A stretch of DNA of 64,000 bases from Sandaracinobacter neustonicus. Its GTDB lineage: Bacteria > Pseudomonadota > Alphaproteobacteria > Sphingomonadales > Sphingomonadaceae. Of this stretch, positions 9,401 through 17,651 are shown in pieces. The DNA lies in assembly GCF_006385875.1 (NCBI RefSeq), contig NZ_VFSU01000032.1:92322-156321 (forward strand). The letters are read 5' to 3'. Positions within the stretch are counted from its first letter, which is position 1; every line of letters begins with the position of its first letter. A program made the translations under genes and the position numbers. The notes below the pieces were generated by a model. The model did no database searches and was not told the origin of the DNA. It saw only the letters and a list, made by a program, of their open reading frames with translations.

Positions 9401-10582
9401 ATGTTCCTGCACTTTCTCGATGAACTGCGCGCCGCGAAAATCCCCGCCTCGCTGAAGGAGCATCTGATGCTGCTGGAAGCGATGCAGGTGGGCGTGATCG
9501 AGAACCGGGTGGAGGATTTCTATTACCTCTCCCGCGCGATCTATGTGAAAGACGAAGGGCTGCTGGATCGCTTCGATCAGGTGTTCGGTAAGGTTTTCAA
9601 GGGTCTGGAAACCGATGTTGAAACACAGACGGCGGAAATTCCGGAAGAATGGCTACGGAAGCTGGCGGAGCTGTATCTGACGCCGGAGGAAATGGCCGAG
9701 ATCAAGTCGCTGAGCAGCTGGGACGAGATTATGGAGACGCTGAAGAAGCGTCTGGAGGAACAGCAGAAGCGCCACGAAGGCGGCAACAAGTGGATCGGCA
9801 CGGCGGGCAAATCCCCCTTTGGCGCGAACGGCTACAACCCCGAAGGCGTGCGCATCGGGCAGGACAAGAATCGTCAGGGCAAGGCGCTGAAAGTCTGGGA
9901 CAAGCGCGATTTCAAGAATCTGGATTCCACGGTTGAGCTGGGCACCCGCAACATCAAGGTCGCGCTTCGGCGGTTGCGGAAGTTCGCGCGCGAAGGGGCG
10001 GCCGACGAGCTGGATCTGGACGCCACCATCAAGGGAACCGCGCGCAAGGCCTATCTGGATATCGTGATGCGCCCCGAACGGCACAATGCGGTGAAATTGC
10101 TGCTGTTTCTGGATGTCGGCGGATCGATGGACCCGCACATCAAGGTGATGGAGGAATTGTTCTCCGCCGCCCGCAGCGAGTTCAAGCATCTGGAATATTT
10201 CTATTTCCACAACTGCCCTTACGAGGCGGTATGGAAAGACAATAAGCGCCGCTGGTCCGAACGCACGCCGACCTTCGATGTGCTCCACAAATTCCCGCAT
10301 GATTACAAGCTGCTGTTCGTAGGCGACGCCTCGATGAGCCCTTATGAGATCAATTATGCGGGCGGTTCCGTGGAGCATTGGAACGAAGAGCCGGGCGACA
10401 CATGGATGAAGCGGCTGACGGGTGTGTATCACTCGGCCGCCTGGCTGAACCCGATTCCGGAGCAGCATTGGGGGCACAGCCAGTCCATCCAGATGATCAA
10501 GACGCTGATGGAAGGCCGCATGTTCCCGCTGACGCTGGACGGGCTGGAGCGCGCGACGCGGGAATTGTCGCGCAGCCATTGA
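9401..10582 (+). CDS. CoxE-like VWA domain protein
   Basis: 393 residues. N-terminal helical region (residues 1-200) followed by a von Willebrand A-type domain: LLLFLDVGGSMDPHIKVM near residue 230 carries the MIDAS in the form DxGxS instead of DxSxS, and KLLFVGDASMSPYEI near residue 305 is a second loop typical of this group. CoxE-like proteins usually act with a MoxR-type AAA+ ATPase in protein maturation; none is adjacent here. Probably cytoplasmic. Family assignment is firm, cellular role unknown. Confidence 0.85.
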   Translation: MFLHFLDELRAAKIPASLKEHLMLLEAMQVGVIENRVEDFYYLSRAIYVKDEGLLDRFDQVFGKVFKGLETDVETQTAEIPEEWLRKLAELYLTPEEMAEIKSLSSWDEIMETLKKRLEEQQKRHEGGNKWIGTAGKSPFGANGYNPEGVRIGQDKNRQGKALKVWDKRDFKNLDSTVELGTRNIKVALRRLRKFAREGAADELDLDATIKGTARKAYLDIVMRPERHNAVKLLLFLDVGGSMDPHIKVMEELFSAARSEFKHLEYFYFHNCPYEAVWKDNKRRWSERTPTFDVLHKFPHDYKLLFVGDASMSPYEINYAGGSVEHWNEEPGDTWMKRLTGVYHSAAWLNPIPEQHWGHSQSIQMIKTLMEGRMFPLTLDGLERATRELSRSH

Positions 10583-10586
10583 GGGC

Positions 10587-11237
10587 TCAGGCCGCCGCCA
10601 GTTCGTCCAGATGGGCCGCGAATGCTGCAGCCGCTTCCTCAGCTCTCCCCGCCATCAACGCGCGGGCCAGCCGGGCCAGCGGTTCGTCCGGATCGGGCGG
10701 TCGGCGTTCGATCTGTAGCGCCGTGAAGGCGCTGACGGTTTCACCTGCTTCAGCCAGAAACAGCTCCACCAAGGGCGCGAATCCGGCGTCCGGCGTGGCT
10801 TCGGCCAGCCGCCGCAGGTAAAGCCCATAGGCCGCCGCGCGGGTTGCGGCCGAGCCGTCTCCGGCCAGCCCCGCCAGCCTGTCATAGGCGGAAAACAGCC
10901 CTGCCGCCTGCCCCGGCGTGATGCCGGCCACCGCTGCCGCCAGCAGTGATTCGAGGCCGGGGCGATGACGCGCCAGCACGGGATTGCGCGGTTCGAGGCA
11001 GCAGCCCGCCAGTTCCCAGCCATCCGGGCAGCGCACCAGCGCGTGCGCCTGTTCCAGTTCGGCAAGGGCCGCCAGAATATCGGGGGCCGGGGCATCGACA
11101 TGCCCGGCAAGCCAGTCGAAACTGGTGGCCGCCCCCGGCTGGTTGTGGCCGCCTGCAATGCGGCTGAAGATGTCCGACGCCAGTTTTCCAACGCCATGAA
11201 CGGCCGGATAGCTGCGCCTGTGGCGACCTTGGCTCAT
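10587..11237 (-). CDS. putative FCD/GntR-like helical protein
   Basis: 216 residues from the ATG at 11237 (MSQGRHRRS). The N-terminal third could be a winged helix (ILAALAELEQAHALVRCPDGWEL). The rest is helical, with RPGLESLLAAAVAGITPGQA and a terminal RALMAGRAEEAAAAFAAHLDEL that resembles the last helices of FCD-type ligand-binding domains. Metal-ligand histidines of true FCD proteins are few here, so this is a tentative assignment. It is convergent with the VWA gene (4 bp apart) and divergent from the DUF3597 gene. Confidence 0.55.
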   Translation of the reverse strand: MSQGRHRRSYPAVHGVGKLASDIFSRIAGGHNQPGAATSFDWLAGHVDAPAPDILAALAELEQAHALVRCPDGWELAGCCLEPRNPVLARHRPGLESLLAAAVAGITPGQAAGLFSAYDRLAGLAGDGSAATRAAAYGLYLRRLAEATPDAGFAPLVELFLAEAGETVSAFTALQIERRPPDPDEPLARLARALMAGRAEEAAAAFAAHLDELAAA

Positions 11238-11403
11238 GTTCTGGCCTCCCCTCTCCGAAGGCCAACCGCTTAATAACTCAAATATTTCATACCCGCAACA
11301 GTGCTGATCCGGCGCTGATTTCATGCCGTTTGGCGGATAGAGCTTGCAACCGGCGGCTGGCGGGGCAAAGTCATGCCAGAGCACCACCCAACAGGAGGAT
11401 CAC

Positions 11404-11760
11404 ATGGGTCTGTTTTCGAGTTTGAAGGATGCAATCTTCGGCAGCGCCGAGGCGAAGGAAGTGGCCGTGAAGAAGGCGCCTCCGCCGCCGCCCGCCGCCG
11501 TTGCGCCGCCACCGCCGGTGCTGCAGCCGGTCGATCTGGACGAAACGCTGGCCTATATGGCGGAAAAGCGCGGCCAGCCCTCCAACTATAAGACGTCCAT
11601 CGTCGATCTGATGAAGCTTGTGGGCATGGATTCGTCGCTGGCGAACCGCAAGGAAATGGCGCAGGAACTGGGCTACACCGGCGCGCTGGACGGCAGCGCC
11701 GAAATGAACATCTGGCTACACAAGGCGGTGATGGCGAAGCTTGGCGAAGCCAAGGCGTGA
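11404..11760 (+). CDS. DUF3597 domain protein
   Basis: 118 residues with AGGAGG-type spacing upstream of ATG 11404. An N-terminal GLFSSLKDAIFG segment and a Pro/Ala linker precede the conserved DUF3597 domain (residues 48-115: LDETLAYMAEKRGQPSNYK, then DLMKLVGMDSSLANRKEMA and AEMNIWLHKAVMAKL). The domain is a small helical fold of unknown function that is widespread in Proteobacteria. It is monocistronic and closed by a strong hairpin terminator. Confidence 0.85.
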   Translation: MGLFSSLKDAIFGSAEAKEVAVKKAPPPPPAAVAPPPPVLQPVDLDETLAYMAEKRGQPSNYKTSIVDLMKLVGMDSSLANRKEMAQELGYTGALDGSAEMNIWLHKAVMAKLGEAKA

Positions 11761-11786
11761 TCATAGCCGGATGGCTTGAAACGGGT

Positions 11787-11817
11787 CGCGGGCGGGAAAC
11801 CGCCCGCGGCCTTTTTC
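11787..11817 (+). terminator. rho-independent terminator of the DUF3597 gene
   Basis: Perfect 9-bp stem CGCGGGCGG / CCGCCCGCG with a GAAA loop followed by GCCTTTTTCTTT, starting 26 bp after the stop codon. Confidence 0.85.
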
Positions 11818-11881
11818 TTTGGAACCAATGGGTTGATCGAAATAGTTCTAAATTTGCAGGAACTTCTTGGGATCTCCGCTG

Positions 11882-13135
11882 ATGTCCGCCCCTGAATCTC
11901 CGCCCACCGGCACGTCCCGCTGGCGCATGGTCGGCCCCGGAATCGTCGTGGCCGTCACCGGGGTCGGCGCGGGCGATCTTGTTGCGACGCTCGTCGCCGG
12001 GGCGCGTTATGGCTATGCCCTGCTGTGGGCGGCCGTGATCGGCTGCATCCTGAAGATCGCGCTGGCGGAGGCCACGGGGCGCTACCACCTCGCCACCGGC
12101 TCCACCATGCTGGAAGGCTGGCGCTCGCTGGGCCGCTGGACCAGCTGGTATTTCGGCATCTACATCCTGCTGTGGGGCTTTGTGTATGGCGGCACCGCCA
12201 TGAGCGCGACGGCCCTGCCGCTGGCCGCGCTGTTCCCGGATGTGCTGCCCTTTTGGGCGTGGGGGGCGATGTCTGGCATCGCCGGGGCGGTGTTCGTGCT
12301 GTTCAACCGCTATGCCATGTTCGAAGCGGTGATGAAGATCTTCATCGCGCTGATGTTCATCACAGTCGTCAGCCTTGCCTTTCTGGTCGCGCCCGACCTC
12401 GGCGCGGCGCTGTCGGGCCTTGTGCCCAGCCTGCCGGATGGCTCCGCCATTTACACGCTGGGGCTGATCGGCGGCGTGGGCGGCACCATCACGCTGGCGG
12501 CCTATGGCTATTGGGTGAATGCCAAGGGCTGGCGCGGCCCGGCGTGGATTCCGATGATGCGGCTGGACAATCGCGTGGCCTATATCGCCACCGGCATCTT
12601 CGTCGTCGCCATGCTGATCGTGGGTGCGGAGCTGTTGCACAGCGCCCATATCGCCCTGTCCGGCGGGGATCGCGGCTTGCTGGACCTTGCCGATGTGCTG
12701 CGGCAGCGCTTTGGCGGGCCTGTCGCCACCATGTTCCTGTTCGGCTTTTTCGCCACCACATTCTCGTCGATTCTGGGCGTCTGGCACGGGGTTTCGTTGC
12801 TGTTCGCCGATTTCGTGCGCAACCTGCGCGGGGGCGCGGACGCAGGACTGGCACATGATCTGGAAACCACCGCGCCGTTCCGCTTCTATCTGTTCTGGCT
12901 GACGTTTCCGCCGATGCTGCTGTTGCTGCTGGGGCAGCCTTTCGCGCTGATCATCGCCTATGGCGCGTTCGGGGCTTTTTTCATGCCCTTTCTTGCCATC
13001 ACGCTGATCTGGCTGCTGAATTCATCGCGGACGCCGCGCGAATGGCGCTCCGGCTGGCTCTCCAACGCGTTGCTGGGCGCAGCGGCGCTGCTGTTCCTGA
13101 TCCTGTGTGCGGATCAGGTGCGCTCGTTACTTTGA
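11882..13135 (+). CDS. Nramp-family divalent metal transporter, atypical clade
   Basis: 417 residues with about 11 hydrophobic segments. The N-terminus RWRMVGPGIVVAVTGVGAGD fits TM1 of the Nramp/LeuT-fold family, but the canonical DPGN metal-binding motif is replaced by GAGD. In the TM6 region, GGTITLAAYGYWVNAKGW stands where canonical members have the MPHN/MPH motif. Transport of Mn, Fe or another divalent cation across the inner membrane is the family expectation, but the metal site must differ. Start ATG 11882 is preferred over TTG 11867. It ends convergently, overlapping metW by 9 bp. Confidence 0.85.
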   Translation: MSAPESPPTGTSRWRMVGPGIVVAVTGVGAGDLVATLVAGARYGYALLWAAVIGCILKIALAEATGRYHLATGSTMLEGWRSLGRWTSWYFGIYILLWGFVYGGTAMSATALPLAALFPDVLPFWAWGAMSGIAGAVFVLFNRYAMFEAVMKIFIALMFITVVSLAFLVAPDLGAALSGLVPSLPDGSAIYTLGLIGGVGGTITLAAYGYWVNAKGWRGPAWIPMMRLDNRVAYIATGIFVVAMLIVGAELLHSAHIALSGGDRGLLDLADVLRQRFGGPVATMFLFGFFATTFSSILGVWHGVSLLFADFVRNLRGGADAGLAHDLETTAPFRFYLFWLTFPPMLLLLLGQPFALIIAYGAFGAFFMPFLAITLIWLLNSSRTPREWRSGWLSNALLGAAALLFLILCADQVRSLL

Positions 13136-13714
13136 AAGTACGAACAGCGCGTGATCGGCGCGCAGGTTGGGCCAGCTGCTGACCCGCTGATCGCCGCTCA
13201 GATAGGCCTCTCGTTCGATCGTCAGCCCCATCTCCGTCGCTAAAGCCTTGAAATCGGCGATGGTGCAGAAGTGGATATTCTCGCTTTCATACCAGCTGAC
13301 GGGCAGGCTGCGCGTAACCGGCATGCGGCCGTGCAGCGCCAGATGCGCCCGCACCCGCCAAAAGCCGAAATTGGGGAAGGCCACCACAGCTCGCCGCCCG
13401 ATCCGCACCAGTTCGGCCAGCACCTTGTGCGGCGCCTCCATTGCCTGCAGCGTTTCCGAAAGAACGGCATAATCCACCGAGCCGCCGGGGAAGGCGGCCA
13501 GATCATGCGTCGCATCGCCCTGCACCACGGACAGACCGCGCGCCACGGCTGCGGCGACCCGTTCGGCGTCGATCTCGATGCCGCGCCCGTCCACCTGCCG
13601 CATATCGCGCAGCCATGCCAGCAGCCGCCCGTCTGAACAGCCGACGTCCAGCACGGAGGCACCTGTGGGAATCTGATCCGCCACCTGTTGCAGGCGGATG
13701 GGAAGGCCGCTCAT
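13127..13714 (-). CDS. metW: methionine biosynthesis protein MetW
   Basis: 195 residues. A class I methyltransferase-like fold with [15 protein letters not shown] at residues 20-35 and the MetW-typical sequences [15 protein letters not shown] and [13 protein letters not shown]. MetW accompanies MetX in many Proteobacteria and is needed for its full acyltransferase function; it is not known to methylate a substrate itself. The ATG overlaps the metX stop (ATGA, 13711-13714), the classic metXW arrangement. Confidence 0.95.
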   Translation of the reverse strand: MSGLPIRLQQVADQIPTGASVLDVGCSDGRLLAWLRDMRQVDGRGIEIDAERVAAAVARGLSVVQGDATHDLAAFPGGSVDYAVLSETLQAMEAPHKVLAELVRIGRRAVVAFPNFGFWRVRAHLALHGRMPVTRSLPVSWYESENIHFCTIADFKALATEMGLTIEREAYLSGDQRVSSWPNLRADHALFVLSK

Positions 13715-14826
13715 GGTTCCTGCTCCACCGCCTTCAGGAAGCCATCCACCACTTCGGTAAGGCCGGGCGTTTCCAGCAGGAAGGCGTCATGGCCGAACGG
13801 GCTGTTCAGTTCCACGAAGCTGGCGTGCCGCCCCGCCGCCACCAGTGCCTGCACGATGCGGCGCGATTCGGCAGTGGGGTAAAGCCAGTCGCTGTCAAAG
13901 GAAATCACGCAGAATCGCGCCGATGTCGCCTTGAAAGCATGCGCCAACTGGCCGCTATAACCCTCTGCCAGATCGAAATAATCCAGCGCGCGGGTGATAT
14001 AGAGATAGGCGTTGGCGTCGAACCGGTCGACAAAGCTCATCCCCTGATGCCGGAGGTAGCTTTCGATCTGGAAATCCGCATCGAAGCCGAAGCTTTTCAC
14101 ATCGCCCTGTTGCAGATGTCGCCCGAACTTCGCCGTCAGCCCCGCTTCCGACAAATAGGTGATGTGCGCCGCCATCCGTGCGACCGCCAGCCCCTTGGCC
14201 GGACCTTCGCCCGCGCCATAGGCCCCGTTCTTCCACTTGGGATCGGCCATGATCGCCTGCCGCCCGACTTCGTGGAAAGCGATGTTCTGCGCGCTGTGCC
14301 GCGCCGCGCTGGCGATCACCAGCACCGAACGCAGCCTGTGCGGATAGCTGGCGGCCCATTGCATCGCCTGCATCCCGCCCATCGAGCCGCCCACCACGGC
14401 CAGCAGTTTCTCCACCCCCAGCATATCCAGCAGGCCCGCCTGCGCGCGGACCATGTCGGCGATGGTGATCACCGGGAAGCGCAGCGCCCATGGCTTGCCA
14501 TCCTCCGGGTGGGGGCTGGCGGGGCCTTCACTGCCCATGCAGCCGCCGATCACGTTGGAACAGATGATGAAATGCCGTTCAGGATCAATGGGTTTCCCCG
14601 GCCCCACCATGCGCTGCCACCAGCCGGGCTTCCCCGTCAGCGGATGCTGGCTCGCCACATATTGATCGCCCGTCAGCGCGTGGCAGATCAGGATGGCGTT
14701 GGATTTGTCCGCGTTCAGTTCCCCCACGGTTTCGAAGGCGACAGCCGGGCGCGGCAGCGTCTGCCCGCTGTCCAGCGGCAGGTCTGCGGGGAGGCGAAGG
14801 CTGTGATGGGCGACTTTGGGCGACAC
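13711..14826 (-). CDS. metX: homoserine O-acyltransferase MetX
   Basis: 371 residues if the GTG at 14826 ([17 protein letters not shown]) is the start; the frame is open much further upstream but runs into divergent hisC, so the extension is a shadow. Alpha/beta hydrolase fold with nucleophile elbow [14 protein letters not shown], catalytic Asp in SFDSDWLYP, and His in [10 protein letters not shown]. It activates homoserine by O-acylation, the first committed step of methionine synthesis; whether acetyl- or succinyl-CoA is used cannot be read safely here. No strong ribosome-binding site precedes the GTG. Confidence 0.92.
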   Translation of the reverse strand: MSPKVAHHSLRLPADLPLDSGQTLPRPAVAFETVGELNADKSNAILICHALTGDQYVASQHPLTGKPGWWQRMVGPGKPIDPERHFIICSNVIGGCMGSEGPASPHPEDGKPWALRFPVITIADMVRAQAGLLDMLGVEKLLAVVGGSMGGMQAMQWAASYPHRLRSVLVIASAARHSAQNIAFHEVGRQAIMADPKWKNGAYGAGEGPAKGLAVARMAAHITYLSEAGLTAKFGRHLQQGDVKSFGFDADFQIESYLRHQGMSFVDRFDANAYLYITRALDYFDLAEGYSGQLAHAFKATSARFCVISFDSDWLYPTAESRRIVQALVAAGRHASFVELNSPFGHDAFLLETPGLTEVVDGFLKAVEQEP

Positions 14827-14871
14827 GAGGCGAGCGCCTAGCAGCGCAAGCGGCGCGTGGCAAAGCCCCCA

Positions 14872-14907
14872 CCCTCTTGCTCGCTCTCTTGCTCGCCCTC
14901 TTGCTCC
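14872..14907. repeat. three 12-bp tandem repeats between metX and hisC
   Basis: Units CCCTCTTGCTCG, CTCTCTTGCTCG and CCCTCTTGCTCC lie head to tail in the 111-bp divergent spacer, 31 bp before the hisC ATG. Confidence 0.8.
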
Positions 14908-14937
14908 CTGCGCGCCAGCACCGTAACGGCAACGCCC

Positions 14938-16038
14938 ATGAACGGACCGACCCCCAATCCATGGATCACCGAAATCGAAGCCTATAAGCCCGGCTCTGCG
15001 GGCAGCGGCGCTGTGAAACCGGTGAAGCTCTCCTCCAACGAAAACCCGTGGGGTGCCAGTCCGCTGGCGCTGCGGGCGCTGGCCGAGGCCGCCGACGGCA
15101 GCAACCGCTACCCGGACGGCACGGCGGAAAAGCTGCGCCACAAGATTGCCACGCTGCACGGGCTGAACCCCGAGCTGGTGGTGTGCGGCACCGGGTCCGA
15201 CGAGATTTTGCAGCTGCTGCCGCAAATCTACTGCAAGCCGGGCGACAGCGTGGTCTATGTGAACCACGGCTTCATGGTTTACCCCATCGCCGCCCGCCGC
15301 GCCGGGGCCGTGCCGCTGGCCGCGCCGGATGTGGATTACACCGCCGATATCGACGCGATTCTGGCCACCGTGCGGCCCGACACCCGCATCGTCTATCTCG
15401 CCAACCCCAACAACCCCACCGGCACGATGATTCCGGGCAGCGAAGTCGCGCGGCTGCACGCCGGGCTGCGCCACGATATCCTGCTGGTGCTGGATCAGGC
15501 CTATTGCGAGTATCTGGACGAAGCCGATCCGGATGGCGGCCTTGCACTGGCGCAGAGCGCCAACAATGTGCTGGTCACCCGCACCTTTTCAAAGATTTAC
15601 GGGCTGGGAGGCTTGCGCGTGGGCTGGGCGACCGGCCATGCCGCCATCATCGGCGAGATCAACCGGGTGCGCGCGCCCTTCCCCATTTCCGTGCCCGCGC
15701 TGGCCGCAGCCGAAGCCGCCATCGACGATCAGGATTTCGTCGCCCGTTGCCGCGCATGGAATCGCGAACAGCGCGAACGGCTGGCCGCCGCCATCGGCCG
15801 GCTGGGCAACAAGGGCTTCACTGCCGTGCCCTCCGAAGGCAATTTCATCCTGATGACCTGCCCCGAAACCGGCCCGTTGACGGCGGAAGCGGTGTATAAA
15901 GGGCTGGCGGCGCGCGGCTTCATGACCCGCTGGCTGCCGGGGCAAGGGCTTCCCCATGCCGTGCGCATTTCCATCGGCACGGCGGATGAAACCGGCGGCG
16001 TGATCGAGGCACTGAACGACATCACGGCCAGCGCCTGA
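14938..16038 (+). CDS. hisC: histidinol-phosphate aminotransferase
   Basis: 366 residues from ATG 14938 ([19 protein letters not shown]). Fold-type I PLP enzyme: [13 protein letters not shown] at the N-terminus, [11 protein letters not shown], the PLP-lysine segment [15 protein letters not shown] near residue 220, and C-terminal RISIGTADE. It converts imidazole-acetol phosphate to histidinol phosphate; in alphaproteobacteria the same enzyme often also serves aromatic amino-acid transamination, which fits the coupled tyrA downstream (TGATG overlap at 16036-16040). Confidence 0.94.
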   Translation: MNGPTPNPWITEIEAYKPGSAGSGAVKPVKLSSNENPWGASPLALRALAEAADGSNRYPDGTAEKLRHKIATLHGLNPELVVCGTGSDEILQLLPQIYCKPGDSVVYVNHGFMVYPIAARRAGAVPLAAPDVDYTADIDAILATVRPDTRIVYLANPNNPTGTMIPGSEVARLHAGLRHDILLVLDQAYCEYLDEADPDGGLALAQSANNVLVTRTFSKIYGLGGLRVGWATGHAAIIGEINRVRAPFPISVPALAAAEAAIDDQDFVARCRAWNREQRERLAAAIGRLGNKGFTAVPSEGNFILMTCPETGPLTAEAVYKGLAARGFMTRWLPGQGLPHAVRISIGTADETGGVIEALNDITASA

Positions 16039-16946
16039 TGCTGCCGTTCGCGCGCGTCTCCATCATCGGGCTGGGGCTGATCGGCTCCAGCCTGGCGCGC
16101 GCGATCCGGGCGAAGATGCCGACCGTTCGCATCACGGGAACCGATGCCGATCCGGGCGTGCGCGAACGGGTGCGCGAACTGGGCCTGCTGGACGATGTGG
16201 CGGATTCGCCGGGTGCGGCTGTGGTGGATGCCGATCTGGTGGTGCTGGCCGTGCCGCTGGGCGCGTTCGCGGCGGTGGGCGCAGAGATCGCCCCGGAACT
16301 GGCGGCGGGTGCCGTGGTGTCTGACGTGGGATCCGCCAAGCAGATCGTCGTCGATTCGCTGGGGCCGTTGCTGCCCGAAACGATCCATCTGATCCCCGCG
16401 CACCCGGTGGCGGGCACCGAACGCTCCGGGCCGGACGCCGGGTTCCCGACGCTGTTCGAGGGTCGCTGGTGCATCATCACCCCACCGCCCGGCGCGGATG
16501 AAACGGCGCTCGCGCGGCTGTCGGAATTCTGGAGCCGCCTTGGTTCCAAAGTCGATCTAATGGAGCCGCGCCACCATGATCTGGTGCTGGCCGTCACCAG
16601 CCATATCCCGCACCTGATCGCCTATTCCATCGTCGGCACCGCCGCCGATCTGGAAGGGGTGACGCGCGGCGAGGTGATCAAATATTCCGCAGGCGGTTTC
16701 CGCGATTTCACCCGCATCGCCGCATCAGACCCGACGATGTGGCGCGACGTGTTCCTGACCAACAAGGACGCCGTGCTGGAAGTGCTGGGCCGAGTGAGCG
16801 AAGATCTCGCCGTGCTGCAACGGGCGATCCGCTGGGGCGAAGGCGACGCCCTGTTCCAGCGCTTCGCCAGCAGCCGAGACATCCGCCGCGCCATCATCGA
16901 CGCCGGACAGGATACGGCAGACCCGGATTTCGGACGGCAGCATTAA
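16038..16946 (+). CDS. tyrA: prephenate/arogenate dehydrogenase family protein
   Basis: 302 residues. Rossmann motif IIGLGLIGSSLARAI at residues 8-22, then DVGSAKQ, PAHPVAGTERSGPDAG and a helical dimerisation domain with LAVTSHIPHLIAYS. It oxidatively decarboxylates prephenate or arogenate for tyrosine synthesis. It lacks a chorismate mutase or ACT domain. It overlaps the hisC stop by one base and so forms a two-gene aromatic/histidine transamination-linked operon. Confidence 0.92.
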   Translation: MLPFARVSIIGLGLIGSSLARAIRAKMPTVRITGTDADPGVRERVRELGLLDDVADSPGAAVVDADLVVLAVPLGAFAAVGAEIAPELAAGAVVSDVGSAKQIVVDSLGPLLPETIHLIPAHPVAGTERSGPDAGFPTLFEGRWCIITPPPGADETALARLSEFWSRLGSKVDLMEPRHHDLVLAVTSHIPHLIAYSIVGTAADLEGVTRGEVIKYSAGGFRDFTRIAASDPTMWRDVFLTNKDAVLEVLGRVSEDLAVLQRAIRWGEGDALFQRFASSRDIRRAIIDAGQDTADPDFGRQH

Positions 16947-16955
16947 AAGCGCGCC

Positions 16956-17495
16956 TCACTCGCTCTCCAAGTCCTCCTCGCTCTGTGCTGCCACTATTCG
17001 ATTCGCCAACCCGTGTGGATGCCCTGCTCTAGCAAAGGCCCCCATTTGCCGGTTGCGCAGCTTCGGATCGTTGATCGGCGGGCCGAATGGCCCCAGCCTT
17101 TTGCGGCGGGCGAAATCGAGGGCTGCGGCCCATGGGTCATGGCCTTCCAGCGCTGTGCTGCGGGTGTCTGCGTCGATTCCATAGGCGCTCAGCGCCGCCT
17201 GTACCCGCCCTGCCCCCATGCCGCGCCGGGCTAACCCTCGCGTTCGCGCTTCGGCGAAGGCGGCGTCGTTCACATAGCCCAGCGTCACCATCCGTTCGGC
17301 GATGGCCTCCGGGTCTGGTGGGGGGGCATCTTCTTTCCAGCCGCGCGCGCGGATTTTCTGCTGCAGCAATCGCAGCAAACGGGCGCGGCTGGTCTGGAAT
17401 CGCTCCAGATAGCGCAGCGCAATCGCCTCCAGCGCCGCCTGATCCAGCGGGGGCGGGGGCTTTTTCGGCCCTTTGCTGCGTGTATCCCGGCCCAT
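16956..17495 (-). CDS. recX: RecX family regulatory protein
   Basis: 179 residues from ATG 17495, with GGTGG-type spacing upstream. The helical repeats of RecX are visible: ALRYLERFQTSRARLLRLL-like first repeat, then MVTLGYVNDAAFAEARTRG and GMGAGRVQAALSAYGID. RecX modulates RecA filaments. recA is not in the window. The open frame continues upstream to 18743 only as a shadow of the acyl-AMP ligase. It is convergent with tyrA at 9 bp distance. Confidence 0.88.
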   Translation of the reverse strand: MGRDTRSKGPKKPPPPLDQAALEAIALRYLERFQTSRARLLRLLQQKIRARGWKEDAPPPDPEAIAERMVTLGYVNDAAFAEARTRGLARRGMGAGRVQAALSAYGIDADTRSTALEGHDPWAAALDFARRKRLGPFGPPINDPKLRNRQMGAFARAGHPHGLANRIVAAQSEEDLESE

Positions 17496-17651
17496 CTGCC
17501 ACCTTGCTGCCACAGTTCGGGCCTGTTTTGAACCACTAGAGGGTTCATTGGCGGCATGCAGGATGCCGTTAACCGTGCTATGGGCCGAAGATGCCAGGCC
17601 GGATTTCGGCAAGTCGCACGCCTGCTGCCCCTGGAGAGGCCCTGATCTGGA

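Noticed and set aside
14827..14937. SAM-II riboswitch in front of metX
   Set aside because: Such elements precede metX/metA in some alphaproteobacteria, but the 111-bp spacer shows only tandem repeats and no recognisable SAM-II core.
14827..15474. 216-residue N-terminal extension of MetX
   Set aside because: It is antisense to hisC and not MetX-like; the protein aligns from the GTG at 14826.
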